From positions 789,938 through 853,937 of the forward strand of contig CAJNDS010001335.1 of NCBI GenBank assembly GCA_905221605.1: a DNA stretch of 64,000 nt. The letters run 5' to 3'. The position numbers and the translations under genes are program-made. Within the stretch, counting starts at the first letter, position 1; each line of letters starts with the position of its first letter. The notes under the pieces were generated by a model. The model searched no databases. It saw nothing but the letters and a program-made list of their open reading frames with translations, and was not told the origin of the DNA. Shown in pieces: positions 51,780 through 62,194 of the stretch. Source of the stretch: Symbiodinium natans (taxonomy: Eukaryota; Sar; Dinophyceae; Suessiales; Symbiodiniaceae).

Positions 51780-52616
51780 GTGAAGCGCGAGATACTCCAG
51801 ATTGATCTCAGTGTGGAAGTTGCAGCGAGGGGCGCTAAGCTGTTTTACTACCTGACCCAAGCCCTTGCGAAGTGGGAAAGGGTTCTGGAGTTGCTACGCT
51901 CTTGCTCGAAGCGACAGGCTTTGAGTGCCTGTGGGTACGAGGCCATGCGCGCCATCACGCAGCAGTACAGCGTAGTATCCCACATGGAAGCCGTCTTCGT
52001 ACGTGACCAGTGTTTGAAGTTGCAGCACACGTGCCAACATATTCGGCGACCCACTGACCTCATTAGGCGCCTTGAAGATGAGTTTTCTCGGTCTGAAGCA
52101 AAGCTGTCGAATTTCCCTGAACTTCTTCTGTCAGAGGCTGATCGGTGCAGTATCCTTTTGCAAGCGGTGAGTACCGAACTTCGTCAATACGTTGTTTTGC
52201 GTGGGAACGACTGGAACTCATTGTGCAGCACTCCAGGTGGAACGTCTCGATCCCTCAGCGACACTTTGTGTGATTACTGCGGGGAACAGGGACACAAAGC
52301 CGAGAAATGCTGGCAGAAGCAACGGGATGAGAAGGCCCGTAGTGGTGGAAGTCCGGACAAAGGCAAGGGCGACCAAGGAAAGGATAGAAGGAAGCCTAAA
52401 GACAAAGGAAAAGGCGACCGAAATCCCAAAGGTGGAGGAACTCCTAAAGGTGGAGGAACGCCGCGGGGAGGTGGAACTCCGAGGAGCGACAACGGGGACA
52501 AGAGTCCAAAAGGGCGTGGAAAAGGCCAGGAGAAGTCGAAGAAGAAGAAGGGAAAAGGAAAAGGCCGTTGCTTGGGTGAGCCCGAGTCGGAAGCAGACTC
52601 TGGGGCGCCACCTTGA
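51723..52616 (+). CDS. Ty1/copia-like Gag with CCHC zinc knuckle
   Basis: About 298 codons, first readable at 51720 after a TGA, stop at 52614-52616. The N-terminal region (WLALQDEAFVREL ... ILLQAVSTELRQYV) is the helical capsid-like part seen in dinoflagellate copia elements. The zinc knuckle at residues 183-196 (nt 52269-52310), CDYCGEQGHKAEKC, fits C-x2-C-x4-H-x4-C. It is followed by a Lys/Gly-rich tail with repeated GGGTPKGGGTPRGGGTP. Gag packages element RNA into particles. A frameshift cuts off the N-terminus and there is no ATG start, so this copy is probably inactive. Protease sequence follows in the same frame about 190 bp on. Confidence 0.78.
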   Translation: MWLALQDEAFVRELHMCVKVKREILQIDLSVEVAARGAKLFYYLTQALAKWERVLELLRSCSKRQALSACGYEAMRAITQQYSVVSHMEAVFVRDQCLKLQHTCQHIRRPTDLIRRLEDEFSRSEAKLSNFPELLLSEADRCSILLQAVSTELRQYVVLRGNDWNSLCSTPGGTSRSLSDTLCDYCGEQGHKAEKCWQKQRDEKARSGGSPDKGKGDQGKDRRKPKDKGKGDRNPKGGGTPKGGGTPRGGGTPRSDNGDKSPKGRGKGQEKSKKKKGKGKGRCLGEPESEADSGAPP

Positions 52617-52802
52617 TGGCTTTGGGTTTTTCTGGAGTGCGTGAAGCTTCGGCCGGACCTTCTCTTCCTCCTCGTGTTCTGAACGCGCCTGAAGAGGTGA
52701 AGCCTGTAGGCACCGTAGTTGGAGAGTCAATGGGGGCCGTAGGCTCGAAGTTTTCTCAGAGAGGAAACCTTTCTCAGATGTGCTCACACCTAATTAGGGG
52801 TT

Positions 52803-53600
52803 AGCCCGAGGGATGTCTGGTTGGTTGATAGTGGGGCTACGTGCCACATAGTTTCCAACCAGTTTATCTCAGGATTTCGTGTGGTGAAGACACACGACAA
52901 GGCAGCCAGTCTGTTCAACGCCTCGGGAGGTTCGATCGACGTTTCGTCTGTGGTCGATATCGAAGTCTACTTCGGTGATGTTCTTCTGAGACTCGGAGAG
53001 GTGTTGGTGGCTGATGTCGGGTTCAACGTCCTTTCTCCCTGGTGTGGGGCGGAACTGGGTTGGAAGACCTATCTATCCAAAACGGGGTCCCGAATGCACA
53101 AAGGGAACAAGAAGAGTATCAAGTTGGTTGGTCACAATCGGGCCTGGTGGGCGTTCAGTGGGGGGAAGAAGTCTAAAGCCTCCTCCAAGAAAGGAGCGGA
53201 GGGGCCAAAAGACATGGAACTTGACTCACTGAAGGACACTTTTGTGCCAGGATCTGAGGTTACGATCCCCTCAGGACCGCGGACCGCTCCCAGGAGCATC
53301 TTGAAGAAAGGAGGAAAGGGCCTGCGTAAGGTCGATGAGCTCGAGGATGAGCAGTGTGGCCGACACGCTTTGTCTTCAACGCCGTTTTCGTTTCTCCTCC
53401 GAGGGTTTAGGTTTGAGCTCTTCAGTCCCGAAAGTCCTCTGAAAAAGCCCGAAGTTCCCCAAAGTCGTCCCGAAAGTCCTCTGAGAAAGCCCGAAGTTCC
53501 CCAAAGTCGTCCCGAAAGTCCTCTGGGAAAGCCCGAAGTTCCCCAAAGTTGTCTCGAAAGTCCCAAGAAGAGCTTGGCTTGTTTTCGGCAAAACTATTAG
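52803..53600 (+). CDS. Ty1/copia-like aspartic protease region
   Basis: Open from a TAA at 52791-52793 in the same frame as gag, stop at 53598-53600. The active-site motif WLVDSGATCHIVSNQF is at about 52818-52865; DSGA is the retropepsin catalytic turn. It is followed by SGGSIDVSSVVDIEV and a LGEVLVADVGFNVLSPW segment typical of copia protease. Downstream the frame turns Lys/Pro-rich, with a 14-residue repeat PESPLxKPEVPQSR. No integrase zinc motif or reverse-transcriptase YxDD motif follows. An upstream open frame, 52613-52804, bridges gag and protease in another frame, so at least one more frame break is implied. Confidence 0.75.
   Translation, partial: SPRDVWLVDSGATCHIVSNQFISGFRVVKTHDKAASLFNASGGSIDVSSVVDIEVYFGDVLLRLGEVLVADVGFNVLSPWCGAELGWKTYLSKTGSRMHKGNKKSIKLVGHNRAWWAFSGGKKSKASSKKGAEGPKDMELDSLKDTFVPGSEVTIPSGPRTAPRSILKKGGKGLRKVDELEDEQCGRHALSSTPFSFLLRGFRFELFSPESPLKKPEVPQSRPESPLRKPEVPQSRPESPLGKPEVPQSCLESPKKSLACFRQNY
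53427..53568 (+). repeat. 42-bp in-frame repeat
   Basis: CCCGAAAGTCCTCTG begins at 53427, 53469 and 53511, and a diverged fourth copy starts near 53552. It encodes PESPLxKPEVPQSR in the protease frame. Confidence 0.9.
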
Positions 53601-53672
53601 GAAGCAGCATGACATGTGTGGCTTGAACTTGATGAGGAAACAGCATGACACGTGTGGCTTGAACTTGAGGAT
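53601..53672 (+). repeat. 36-bp tandem duplication
   Basis: CAGCATGACA(T/C)GTGTGGCTTGAACTTGA occurs twice, 36 bp apart, just after the protease frame stop. Confidence 0.85.
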
Positions 53673-53773
53673 TGGAGCGCTTTTTGGAAGCGCACGAAGA
53701 CGCAGATCCGGAGCTCCGAGTGTTTTGGTTCTAGAAGCATTTTGCTTTTGTTGCTCGAAGAGCAATTCGATCC

Positions 53774-54768
53774 ATGATGGGTGGCTCTCAGAGTGTCACG
53801 CCGGAAGTGGAGGTGGAAGCCCCTGGTGGTGTCGGTCCTTTGGAGGCGAATGTGGCTCCTACCTCGACGCAGGTTCCTGCGACAGAGGGCCCGGTTGCTG
53901 GAGACCAGCAAGAGGCGAGTGGTTCGCCGACGGTGGGCCCGTCGTTGGCGGAAGTGACTTTAGAGGAGGCAGCTGGAGAGAAGGAAGCTTCAGCCGCGGC
54001 GTCCTCTGGGGAAGTGCTTTTCCGCCATCCGGATCGGGAGGTGCCATCGCCTACCGACTCCGAGACTTGGGGGCCTTGGTGCCGATTGCGGCAGCCCCAG
54101 TTGCCATTGGAGATACGGATGTTCCGCGGATTACTCCGGTGGACACCACGCAGCCACCATCCCTTCCGGGACAACGGTTGACGGCGTTGCATCATGGTTT
54201 GCTGGTGGACATGAGAAGGAGGATTATCGAGGCTGCCGAGCTGGGGGTGCATTTAAACCCGAGCCTGGGGAGCCGACGCCCCAGCTTTCCCATTACTATG
54301 GGCCTCCAGCGGATCCAAGTGCCATTTACGATTCCCTCGCCATGGCCGGGACCATAGGCCTATGTGGCACAGCAGCTGGGGTCTCCGGCGATTACTCGCC
54401 CGATCTTTGGTGGGTCTGCCGTTTTGGTTCGTCCAAGCGAATATGCAGCCCCGACTCCATGGCACTCTGTGCTTCCGCGGTCTCCAGAAGGTCCACATCC
54501 ACCACAGGTACTTCCAGAGCCTGCTCAAGAAGAGGGTCGACGTCCCAAACGTTTTCGGGAAATTGGCACCTCGACTGTGGACCAAGACTTGGCGGCAGAG
54601 GAGCGGCTCCATTTTTTGCTCCAGGGCAAAGGCCTTTTCGAATGGGGGCTGCGCCCCATCGACGTCATCAGTGCCATAGACAGGCTGGGCGTCGTTACCA
54701 AGGGCGCTGGAGGACGCAACGATCGTCGAGAGCGCGAATGCTCCATCTGTTTCACACCTAGTTGAGAG
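53774..54768 (+). pseudogene. Downstream coding-like remnant of the copia element
   Basis: Three successive plus-strand frames look coding. An Ala/Glu/Pro-rich frame runs 53774-54181 (MGGSQSVTPEVEVEAPGG and on). A second frame follows over about 54100-54357 (PRITPVDTTQPPSLP ... MRRRIIEAAELG). After a stop at 54355-54357 the same frame reopens to 54765 (AQQLGSPAITRPIFGG ... AEERLHFLLQGKGLFEWG). The pattern of stops and shifts suggests one degraded reading frame that followed the protease. No integrase or reverse-transcriptase motif is recognised. It could also be an unrelated decayed host gene. Confidence 0.4.
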
Positions 54769-54844
54769 ACCCACAAGAACGGCCTACTCCATGTGGCCAT
54801 GGGGGGAACCCATGCACTGGATTACTATACACGGATATTCAGGA

Positions 54845-54924
54845 ACCCCTAAATAGACCCCCAAAGAGTACGGTTCCCTAATAATTACTACCCCAATAAG
54901 GTACCCCTAATTTCGGAAACCCCC
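54845..54924. mobile_element. Family D element, copy D4 (left end unclear)
   Basis: The interior has TAGACCCCCAAAGAGTACGG and TAATTACTACCCCAATAAGG. The right end GGTACCCCTAATTTCGGAAA plus CCCCC matches D1. The left terminal repeat is not evident. Confidence 0.6.
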
Positions 54925-54944
54925 ATGTAGATGTACCTACATAC

Positions 54945-55136
54945 AACCCTAAACCCAAAACCCTAAGCCCTAAACCCTAAACCCTAAACCCTAAACCCTA
55001 AACCCTAAACCCTAAACCCTAAACCCCGAAGCCCGAAGCCCTAAACCCTAAACCCTAAACCCTAAACCCTAAACCCTAAACCCTAAACCCTAAACCCTAA
55101 ACCCTAAACCCTAAACCCTAAACCCTAAACCCTAAA
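54945..55136 (-). repeat. Long CCCTAAA array
   Basis: About 25 mostly canonical units, with a few CCCGAAG variants at 55022-55040. Confidence 0.95.
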
Positions 55137-56480
55137 TCCTGGGGTTCCCTCCCTCCAGGCGTGCTACTGATGTAGTAAAGGGGCGCCCGCTTTAAAAAAA
55201 AGCAATGGGGCGTCCATCCCAAAAAAAGACTTCTCACTTTTCTAAAAGCGACCTGCTGTGCAAAAGGACGCTGGGAAGGACGACGTCCCCAGTGACAGGG
55301 TTGTGCACGTGGTTTTGCTCCCGTTGAGACGCAACGATCAGAAGATGCTTAGGCCAAAATAGAAAGCATCGGCTCCAGCCGAGGGCAAACGTCCGCGCAA
55401 AAGTTGCTGGAAACCGTTTTGTGCAGCAAAAAGTATCCATGAGTGCAAGCGAGAGAAGTAGCAGAAGGTATGGAAGAATTTGTCCTCGAGACTCGAAGCG
55501 ATGCTGGCCACTCCGTGCAGGCGGCAGGGGTCAAGAACACTGTTGGGCGTCCGGTGAACATCTCCCTCAGCGAAAGAGAACAATAACTGACTTGCACTTA
55601 CATGCCACCAGCAGCTGCAGTGCACTGTTTGGCTGGGAGGCTTCTTTTGGTTTTTCTGTCTCATGAAATTGAAAAATCAGAGAAGTTTTTTTGTTTCTAA
55701 AAGTAAGGGGTTGGGGCAGGCCTCTCCCAGGTTGCCTGTGGAGTGGAAGGAAGGGGAACTTTGGTCTAAATTCCACCCCCTCAAATCTTGTTTTGTATTT
55801 CATTGCTCGAAAACCAAAGGGTAGAGACGAGACTGTTTTTACTTGTTGTAAACTGGGAGGAAAGGAAGAATAGAGAGGGACTTTATTTAAGTTATAAAAG
55901 ACGAGGCAGTTGGAGGAAGGGAGAAGAGAGAATGTGGAGTGGGAGGAAGGGAGAAAAGAGAAGGGAATGTGTTCTGTGCTCTTGATGTAGTGTGGCTTTG
56001 GAAGTGTAGGGGTTGGGGCTTCGGGTGCGGGGGTTTCAGGGGTTGAGAGGTGTGGTTCATCTACCTAGAACCCTGACAGCTAGAAGTTTCCCTCAATCCA
56101 GGTAAGGCGGTCTCGGAAATGGCTCTTAAACCTTAAACTCCAATCCCTAAACCAGAAACTCTAGAAACCAACTGGGGCCCCGAACGCCCCGACTGAGTGT
56201 TTCTCAACCGAAGTTCTCCTTAGTATGAGTGTTTTTTTCTTTTCTTGTTACAAGCATTCCAGTATGTTTATTTGTATTCTGAACATGTTTATGATGAAGA
56301 TATCTTGCACTGTGAGTCGTTCATATCATCGCTGTAACTGTTTAAGCCCTAGGCCCCAGGCCTTAAGACCTGAGATGATGGTTTCGGCTTCTGTCAGTCA
56401 GGCGGCAGGGTGCCGGCCAAGGATGTAGGGCTCAGGCTTGCGAGACTTTGGTTTAGGCTTCAAAAGCCTATGTAGGGCGC
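55137..56480. other. Unique region, no gene called
   Basis: Overlapping minus-strand open frames at 55234-55664 have no motif. 55850-55975 is purine-rich (GGAGGAAGGGAGAA type). No telomere tracts. Confidence 0.4.
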
Positions 56481-56482
56481 GG

Positions 56483-56596
56483 TTGAAGGTTCATGGGCTG
56501 GTCAGAAGTACGGCAGTTGCCAGCTATATCTCCTTGCAAACAGACTTTTAGGGGTCAGGTTATGAACCTTCCATCGACCAGTCACGAACCTTCAAG
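56483..56596. mobile_element. Diverged family A element, copy A6
   Basis: Left end TTGAAGGTTCATGGGCTGGT (then C) and right end GACCAGTCACGAACCTTCAA are inverted near-copies. The outer 12 bp match family A; the interior does not. Confidence 0.65.
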
Positions 56597-56665
56597 AATC
56601 TTCCGCGGAGCTGCGCTGGACAAAGTGGAAGTGGTGGAAAACTTGGGCCCTGGGACGGGTCCATG

Positions 56666-56761
56666 TTGGGATGCTGCCCCCTTGTACTAACAGCTCCTTA
56701 ATAGGGATTTTACTATAACCCCTTCTTTAAAGGGCCGTGAGTATAAGGGGGAACATCACAA
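56666..56761. mobile_element. Family B element with intact target-site duplication, copy B4
   Basis: A 96-bp element, left end TTGGGATGCTGCCCCCTTGT (then ACTAACAG), right end GTATAAGGGGGAACATCACAA. It is flanked by a perfect 8-bp direct repeat GGTCCATG at 56658-56665 and 56762-56769. Eight-bp duplications are typical of the hAT superfamily, among others. Confidence 0.88.
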
Positions 56762-56769
56762 GGTCCATG

Positions 56770-57555
56770 GTCCAAGAGGGGTGCACAGGGCTTTTGGGTG
56801 TTTTGAGAACCGAAAGCAAGTTGGCGATTGTTGTGACATGTTTTTAAATCAGCCATACACCCCACGTAAGCCTAGTAAAGCACAAAGCCCAACATCGTCC
56901 AAGCCCTCAGAGAACCGCCCCAAAAGACTCAACTCCATCCCATGACGCCTTGAAACTAATAAATCCTGAGCCCTAACCCCCCTCCCCCCCGGCCGAGCCT
57001 AGGGGTTTTGAATCAATCGCACCGAACCTTGATAGCAACATTTGCAGCAAAGCTAAACCCTACACCCTGGAGCCCCCCCAAGACTCTTAGGCTTTGCCGC
57101 TGAAAGGTTTTGGAGTCTTCAAAACAAACCCAAAATTCCCTGAACCCTAATAAACCCCCTTGCATGGCCCAAGGCCCTTGCGCTTTCAGAAGGCCCTGGA
57201 CAGGCCCCTTGATCCGCCAGAGCTCCTAAGCCCAAGGCCCCAAACAGCGAAAACACTCCTGGCTTAGGGCGTAGGGATGTTAAGTTGAGTTTTAGCAAAG
57301 CCCAACCACCTAGACCCGACACCTTGAAGCCAAACCCTAAGACCTTAAACCCTAAACCCTAAACCCTCAAACCTTAAACCCTACACCGGAAATCCGGACC
57401 CAACCTTGGTGGCGCAAATTTGGGCTCTTGGGAAGCTCTGCGAGCAGTTTTTGGCATCCCTCTCTCCACAGGCGTGTGTGGGGTACCAGGAGGGAACCCC
57501 AGCAAGGTCCTTTAATCCCACTGAGACATCCCGACGTAGCCCTAGGAGTCCCTTG
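56770..57555. other. Unique spacer
   Basis: Mostly unique sequence with a short degenerate CCCTAAA tract at 57335-57385. No gene supported. Confidence 0.5.
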
Positions 57556-59039
57556 GCTTCGAAGGGTTTAGGGTTTAGGGTTTAGGGTTTAGGGTTTAGG
57601 GTTTAAGGGTTTAGGGTCCTGAGCCCTGAGCCCTAAACCACGACTCTGAATTATTGGAAGGTTCAGAGCTTCCGTGGGGATTTGGCATTCAGGGGCTCTC
57701 TACCTGAGGCTGTCGCCCTTTGTGCTCCCAAATAGGGTTTAGGGTTTAGGGTTTCGGGTTTCGGGTTTAGGGTTTAGGGTTTAGGGTTTAGGGTTTAGGG
57801 TTTTTTCTCAAGTTGGAAGTAGCAACGAATATTGATAAGTAATCACTTGAAATATCAGGATGTAGTAGCGACGCATGGTTTGTCTACTACCATGACCACT
57901 ACCCACCCGGTTATCATTGTTATTGTTCTTCTGGGTCTTTGTTGTTCCTACCACGGTTATCACTGTTGTTGCTGACATGGTTGCTGTTATTCTTCTTAAC
58001 TTCCCAAAGTGCCCTAAACCCTAAACCCTAAACCCTAAATCCTAAACCCTACAAAACCTAAACCCTAAACCCCAAACCCTAAACCCTGAACCCTAAACCC
58101 TAAACCCTAAACTCTGAACCCTAAACCCTAAACCCTAAACCCAAACCCCAACATCTACAGTTGGAGAGGCATTGGCAATGTGCGGGGCCCGGGGTCAGGG
58201 GTGCCTCAGGGTAGCATAGCCTCAGGGTTTTGGGGGAGGAGGCGGGCTTCAAAGGGTTTAGGTGGGCTAGTGGCTTACGGTTCGGCGTTTGGAGCTGTCG
58301 ACCCTTAAGCCGTTAAACCCCAGACCCTAAACCCCAAGCTTTCAACCACTACGTCCTGCATCCTGGTTTATGCCTCGCGACCTGAAACGTGCTTATCATG
58401 ACAGGGCTTAGGGTCCAGGCCTTAGGAGTAGGGTTCACCTTTGGTTCTTTCACATCTTGGGGTTTAGTGCTTCGGGTGTCGGGTTTGGGTTTAGGGTTTA
58501 GAGGGCCTTAGGGTTCAGAGGCAGCCCTCAACCTTCAACCCTCCACCCTCGACCCTCGACCCTCGACCCTCAACCCGCAACCCGCAACCCTCAACCCTCT
58601 TCCCTCAGCCCTCAGCCCCCAACCCTCAACCCTCAACCCCTCAACCCTCAACCCCTCAACCCGCAACCCTCCCCTCAAGCTCTAGGGCGCAAACCCAAAA
58701 AGCCAAACCCTAAGCAACAATCAGCCCATTGGAGAAAGCCTCCACCTAATCCGCCTACAAACCCTAAAGTCGTCAGTCCCTGAAGCCCCTGACCCTAAAC
58801 CCGAAACCCTGGCCCTAAGGCCCTAAACCCTGAACCCTCAACCCTAAACCCTAAACCCTAGGCCCTAAACCCTGAACTCACCGGCCCAGGGCGGGAGCCG
58901 TGGGCGAGGTCAACGAAGTGACGCCCGAGGTGCAGAAGAGCTTGCTGCTAAGGTTTGAAGCTTACAGTTAGGGTTCAGGGTCTAGGGTCTAGGGTTTAGG
59001 GTTTAGGGTTTAGGGTCTTGGGTTTTGGGTTTAGGGTTT

Positions 59040-59130
59040 AGGTTTTAGGGTTTTAGGGTTTTAGGGTTTTAGGGTGTTAGGGTTTTAGGGTTTCAGGGTT
59101 TTAGGGTTTTAGGGTTTTAGGTTTTAGGGT
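59040..59130 (+). repeat. Octamer GGGTTTTA variant array
   Basis: About nine to ten units of GGGTTTTA (one extra T), with two point variants. Confidence 0.85.
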
Positions 59131-59772
59131 TCGGGGTTTGGGGTTCAGGGTTCAGGGTTTAGGGCTGTGCCTCGAAACCGGAGAGACGAGTTCGCTTGTG
59201 TTTCTTTCCTTTAGGACCTGTGACCCTACGGCGAGGTTCGTTGTTGGTGTTTTTTTTGCTTGACACGGTGACACGGCCCACCACCACTAAGTTTAGGGTT
59301 TAGGGTTTAGGATTTAGGGTTTAGGGTTTAGGGTTTAGGGTCCCCTAAACCCAAGAAGCAGAGTACGTATCTTTCCTATATCGGTAGTATGGCAACTAAG
59401 TTTAAGTTGCCTGAACACGAAACCATAAATCCTATATCCTGAGCCCTAAGCCCCGAACCCTGAACCGTAAGCTGTAAGCTCTGATCCCTAGACCCTAAAC
59501 CCTAAAGCCCTAAAACTTGAACCCTAAACCCTAAACCCTAAAACCTAAACCCTAAACCCTAAACCCTAAACCCGAAACCCTAAACCCTAAACCCTAAACC
59601 CTAAAACCCCAAACCCTAAACCCGAAACCCTAAACCCTGAACCCTATATCCTCAAGCCTGAACCTTGAAACCTTAAACCCGAAACCTTAAAACCCTGAAC
59701 CCTGAACCCCACACCAAACCATAAACCCCAAGCCCGGAACCCTACACCCTAAACCCGAAACCCTAAACCCCA

Positions 59773-59872
59773 AGTCCTAAACTCTAAACTCTAAACTCTA
59801 AACTCTAAACTCTAAACTCTAAACTCTAAACTCTAGACTCTAAACTCTAAACTCTAAACTCTAAACTCTAAA
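59773..59872 (-). repeat. Homogenised CTAAACT variant array
   Basis: About 14 units of CTAAACT in a row, with a single internal variant (CTAGACT). Every unit carries the same C-to-T change relative to CTAAACC. Confidence 0.9.
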
Positions 59873-60914
59873 CCTTAAACCCAAAACCCAATTGACAGGT
59901 GAAGCAGCTGATCGAGCCTCTCAAAGCCGCTGCCCAGGAAAAGGCGCCACAAGCAGGGCTTAGGGTTTAGGGTTTAGGGTTTGGGGTTCAGGTTTGGAGT
60001 TTAGGGTTTGGGGTTTAGGGTTTAAGGTTTAGGGTTTAGGGCCCCCCAAACCTTGAGCTCAAATTTCAGGGTTGAGGCTTCTTGAGTTTAGGCTCTGTTG
60101 TGTTCACAGTGACTATCTTGTGCTCTGGGTGTTCGGCTATGGAAGCTAAGTCCTAAACCTCTAGCCTCAAGCCTCAGCCTGAAGCCCTGAAGCCTAAGCT
60201 CTTTGGAGGCTTGTTGTTTGGGCGCATCATCTGAATCACAGGCTGTTGCTGGTGCCTTGACCCTTTAAACTACAAGGAACGCAGATTCCCTCATCGTTTT
60301 GCTTTCTTCTTCTTCTTCTTCCTTTTTTGTTTTCGGGATAAACCCTAGACCCTAAACCCTAAACCCTAAACCCTAAACCCTAACCCTAAACCTTAAATCC
60401 TAAAACCTAAACCCTAAACCCTCAACCCCTCAACCCCAAAGCCGCCGCACAGGCCCAGGCCTCGGGCTGGAACGGGCTCTTCACAGAGTTCACCGCCGGG
60501 TATCTCAGAGGTTTGTTGAAGTTAAAGCTTCTCCATGCCGGCTCGAGAGAGTAGTGGGTCAATGCGTGCTTTGTCGCGTATGCTCCCAGCCCTTGATGCT
60601 GAACTGTTTCTGAAGATCTCCCGCTGACGGGTTCGTCCAGCTATGCGGGCGGCACAGACAAGATATCCTCAACCCTACACACCCGCAACCCAAAACCCTG
60701 GCCCAGCATTTCGACCAAGGCGATGACGTATGCCAAGCAGGCTCTTGTCTTTGGGGGGCCAATGGAATCATCTTGGAGTGCAATAGGGTTTAGGATTTCG
60801 GATTTCGGATTTAGGGTTTAGGGTTTGGGGTTCAGGGTTTAGGGTTTAGGGTTTCAGGTTTAGGATTTAGGATTTAGGGTTTAGGGTTCAGGGTTTAGGG
60901 TTTAGGGTTTAGGC

Positions 60915-60970
60915 TTTAGGTTTAGGGGTTCAGGGTTCAGGGTTCAGGGTTCAGGGTTCAGGGTTCAGGG
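60915..60970 (+). repeat. Homogenised GGGTTCA variant array
   Basis: About seven to eight consecutive GGGTTCA heptamers. A shorter run of the same variant lies at 10012-10040. Confidence 0.88.
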
Positions 60971-61261
60971 TACTGCTGTAAGCCTGGGTCGAAGCTCCAA
61001 GCCCCATGGGATCGGGATTTGGGGTTTTTGGGGGTTTTAGTGTTAGAGGTTTATGGGGGTTTGCAGGCGGTTTGCCTTAAGCCTTAAGCCCCGAAACCCT
61101 ACACCCCAAATGCGGGCTTGGAAGAAGGCAGAAAGTCTCAGAAATGTCTGCAGGCAGAGTGCGTGGCTTGCCATTTGTCTTCGAACGTTAAGGGGGTCAA
61201 ATCCGAAACCCTAAAGCCCGACCCTAAACCCTAAAGCCCAAGCCCTGTACAAAGCCCCATA

Positions 61262-61376
61262 CTTGGAGGTTCGTGATACTTATTACCCAATCATTACTGT
61301 ACTTATGACTGTACTGAAAACCATGTTAGGGCACTTGAGGGGCTTGTAAGTGGGTTACAAGTACAGTTATAATTGG
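61262..61376 (+). mobile_element. Family A element, right-truncated copy A4
   Basis: Left end CTTGGAGGTTCGTGATAC and the family A interior (GTTAGGGCACTTGAGGGGCT, then AAGTACAGTTATAATTGG). The element stops at about 61376 and a CCCTAAA-type tract follows within a few bases, so the right terminal repeat is missing. Confidence 0.75.
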
Positions 61377-62051
61377 AACTCTGAACCCTGAACCCTAAAC
61401 CCTGAACCCTAAGCCCTGAACCCTGAACCCTAAACCCTAAACCCTAAACCCTAAACCCTAAACCCTAAGCCCTAAGCCCTAAAACCCTAAACCCTAAACC
61501 CTAAACCCTAAACCCTAAACCAAGTAAGCTGCCGGTCCGAAGTTTCCTTTGTCCTGGCAGAGGTCGTGGCCGGCACGAACTACTTCGTCAAGGCGCGGAA
61601 GCCTGTTTAGGTTTAGGGTTTTGGGGGTTAGGGTTTTAGCCCAGCAAGCGGTAGGGGGGTAGGGGGGTAGGGGGGCGGGGTAGGGGGGGTAGGTTGGGGG
61701 GGGGGGGGGGGTTAGGGGGTCAGGGGGCTGGGTTTAGGGTTTAGGATTCAGGGCTAGGGTTTGGGGTTTAGGGTTTTGGTCCGAGCTCGTACCTCAAAAT
61801 CACCGAAGGAATGCATCGCTTGAGCCTGACATTCCACTTCGGCTCCTTACCCTAAGCCCTGAACCCTAAACTCTCAACCCGAAACCCTAAACCCTAGACC
61901 CTAAGCCCTAGACCCTAAGCTCTGAACTCTGAACCCTGAACCCTGCGTGAGGTGAAGGTTGGCGACAACAAGTTCATTCACCTGCGTCCCTCGGGCTGCC
62001 CCAAAAAAGACCAGGGCCGAGGGCTTCAGGGGTTCATGAGTTCAGGGTCTA

Positions 62052-62194
62052 CTTGAAGGTTCATGGCACTTACTAACCTACTACAGCTCTACTTATAGCT
62101 GTACTTATACTAGCCATATGAGGGCACTTAAGGGGCGCATAGGTGGGTGATAAGCGCAGTTATAATTGGTTAGTAAGTACCATGAGCCTCCCAG
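62052..62194 (+). mobile_element. Family A element, copy A5
   Basis: A 143-bp element. CTTGAAGGTTCATGGCACTT (then ACTAACC) at the left is matched by GGTTAGTAAGTACCATGAGC (then CTCCCAG) at the right, 23 of 27 positions. The interior GAGGGCACTTAAGGGGC and GTGGGTGATAAGCGCAGTTA is shared with A2 and A4. Confidence 0.8.

Noticed and set aside
51451-54800. Complete autonomous copia element
   Set aside because: No integrase HHCC or DDE motifs, no reverse-transcriptase YxDD motif and no LTR pair could be recognised; gag is frame-broken.
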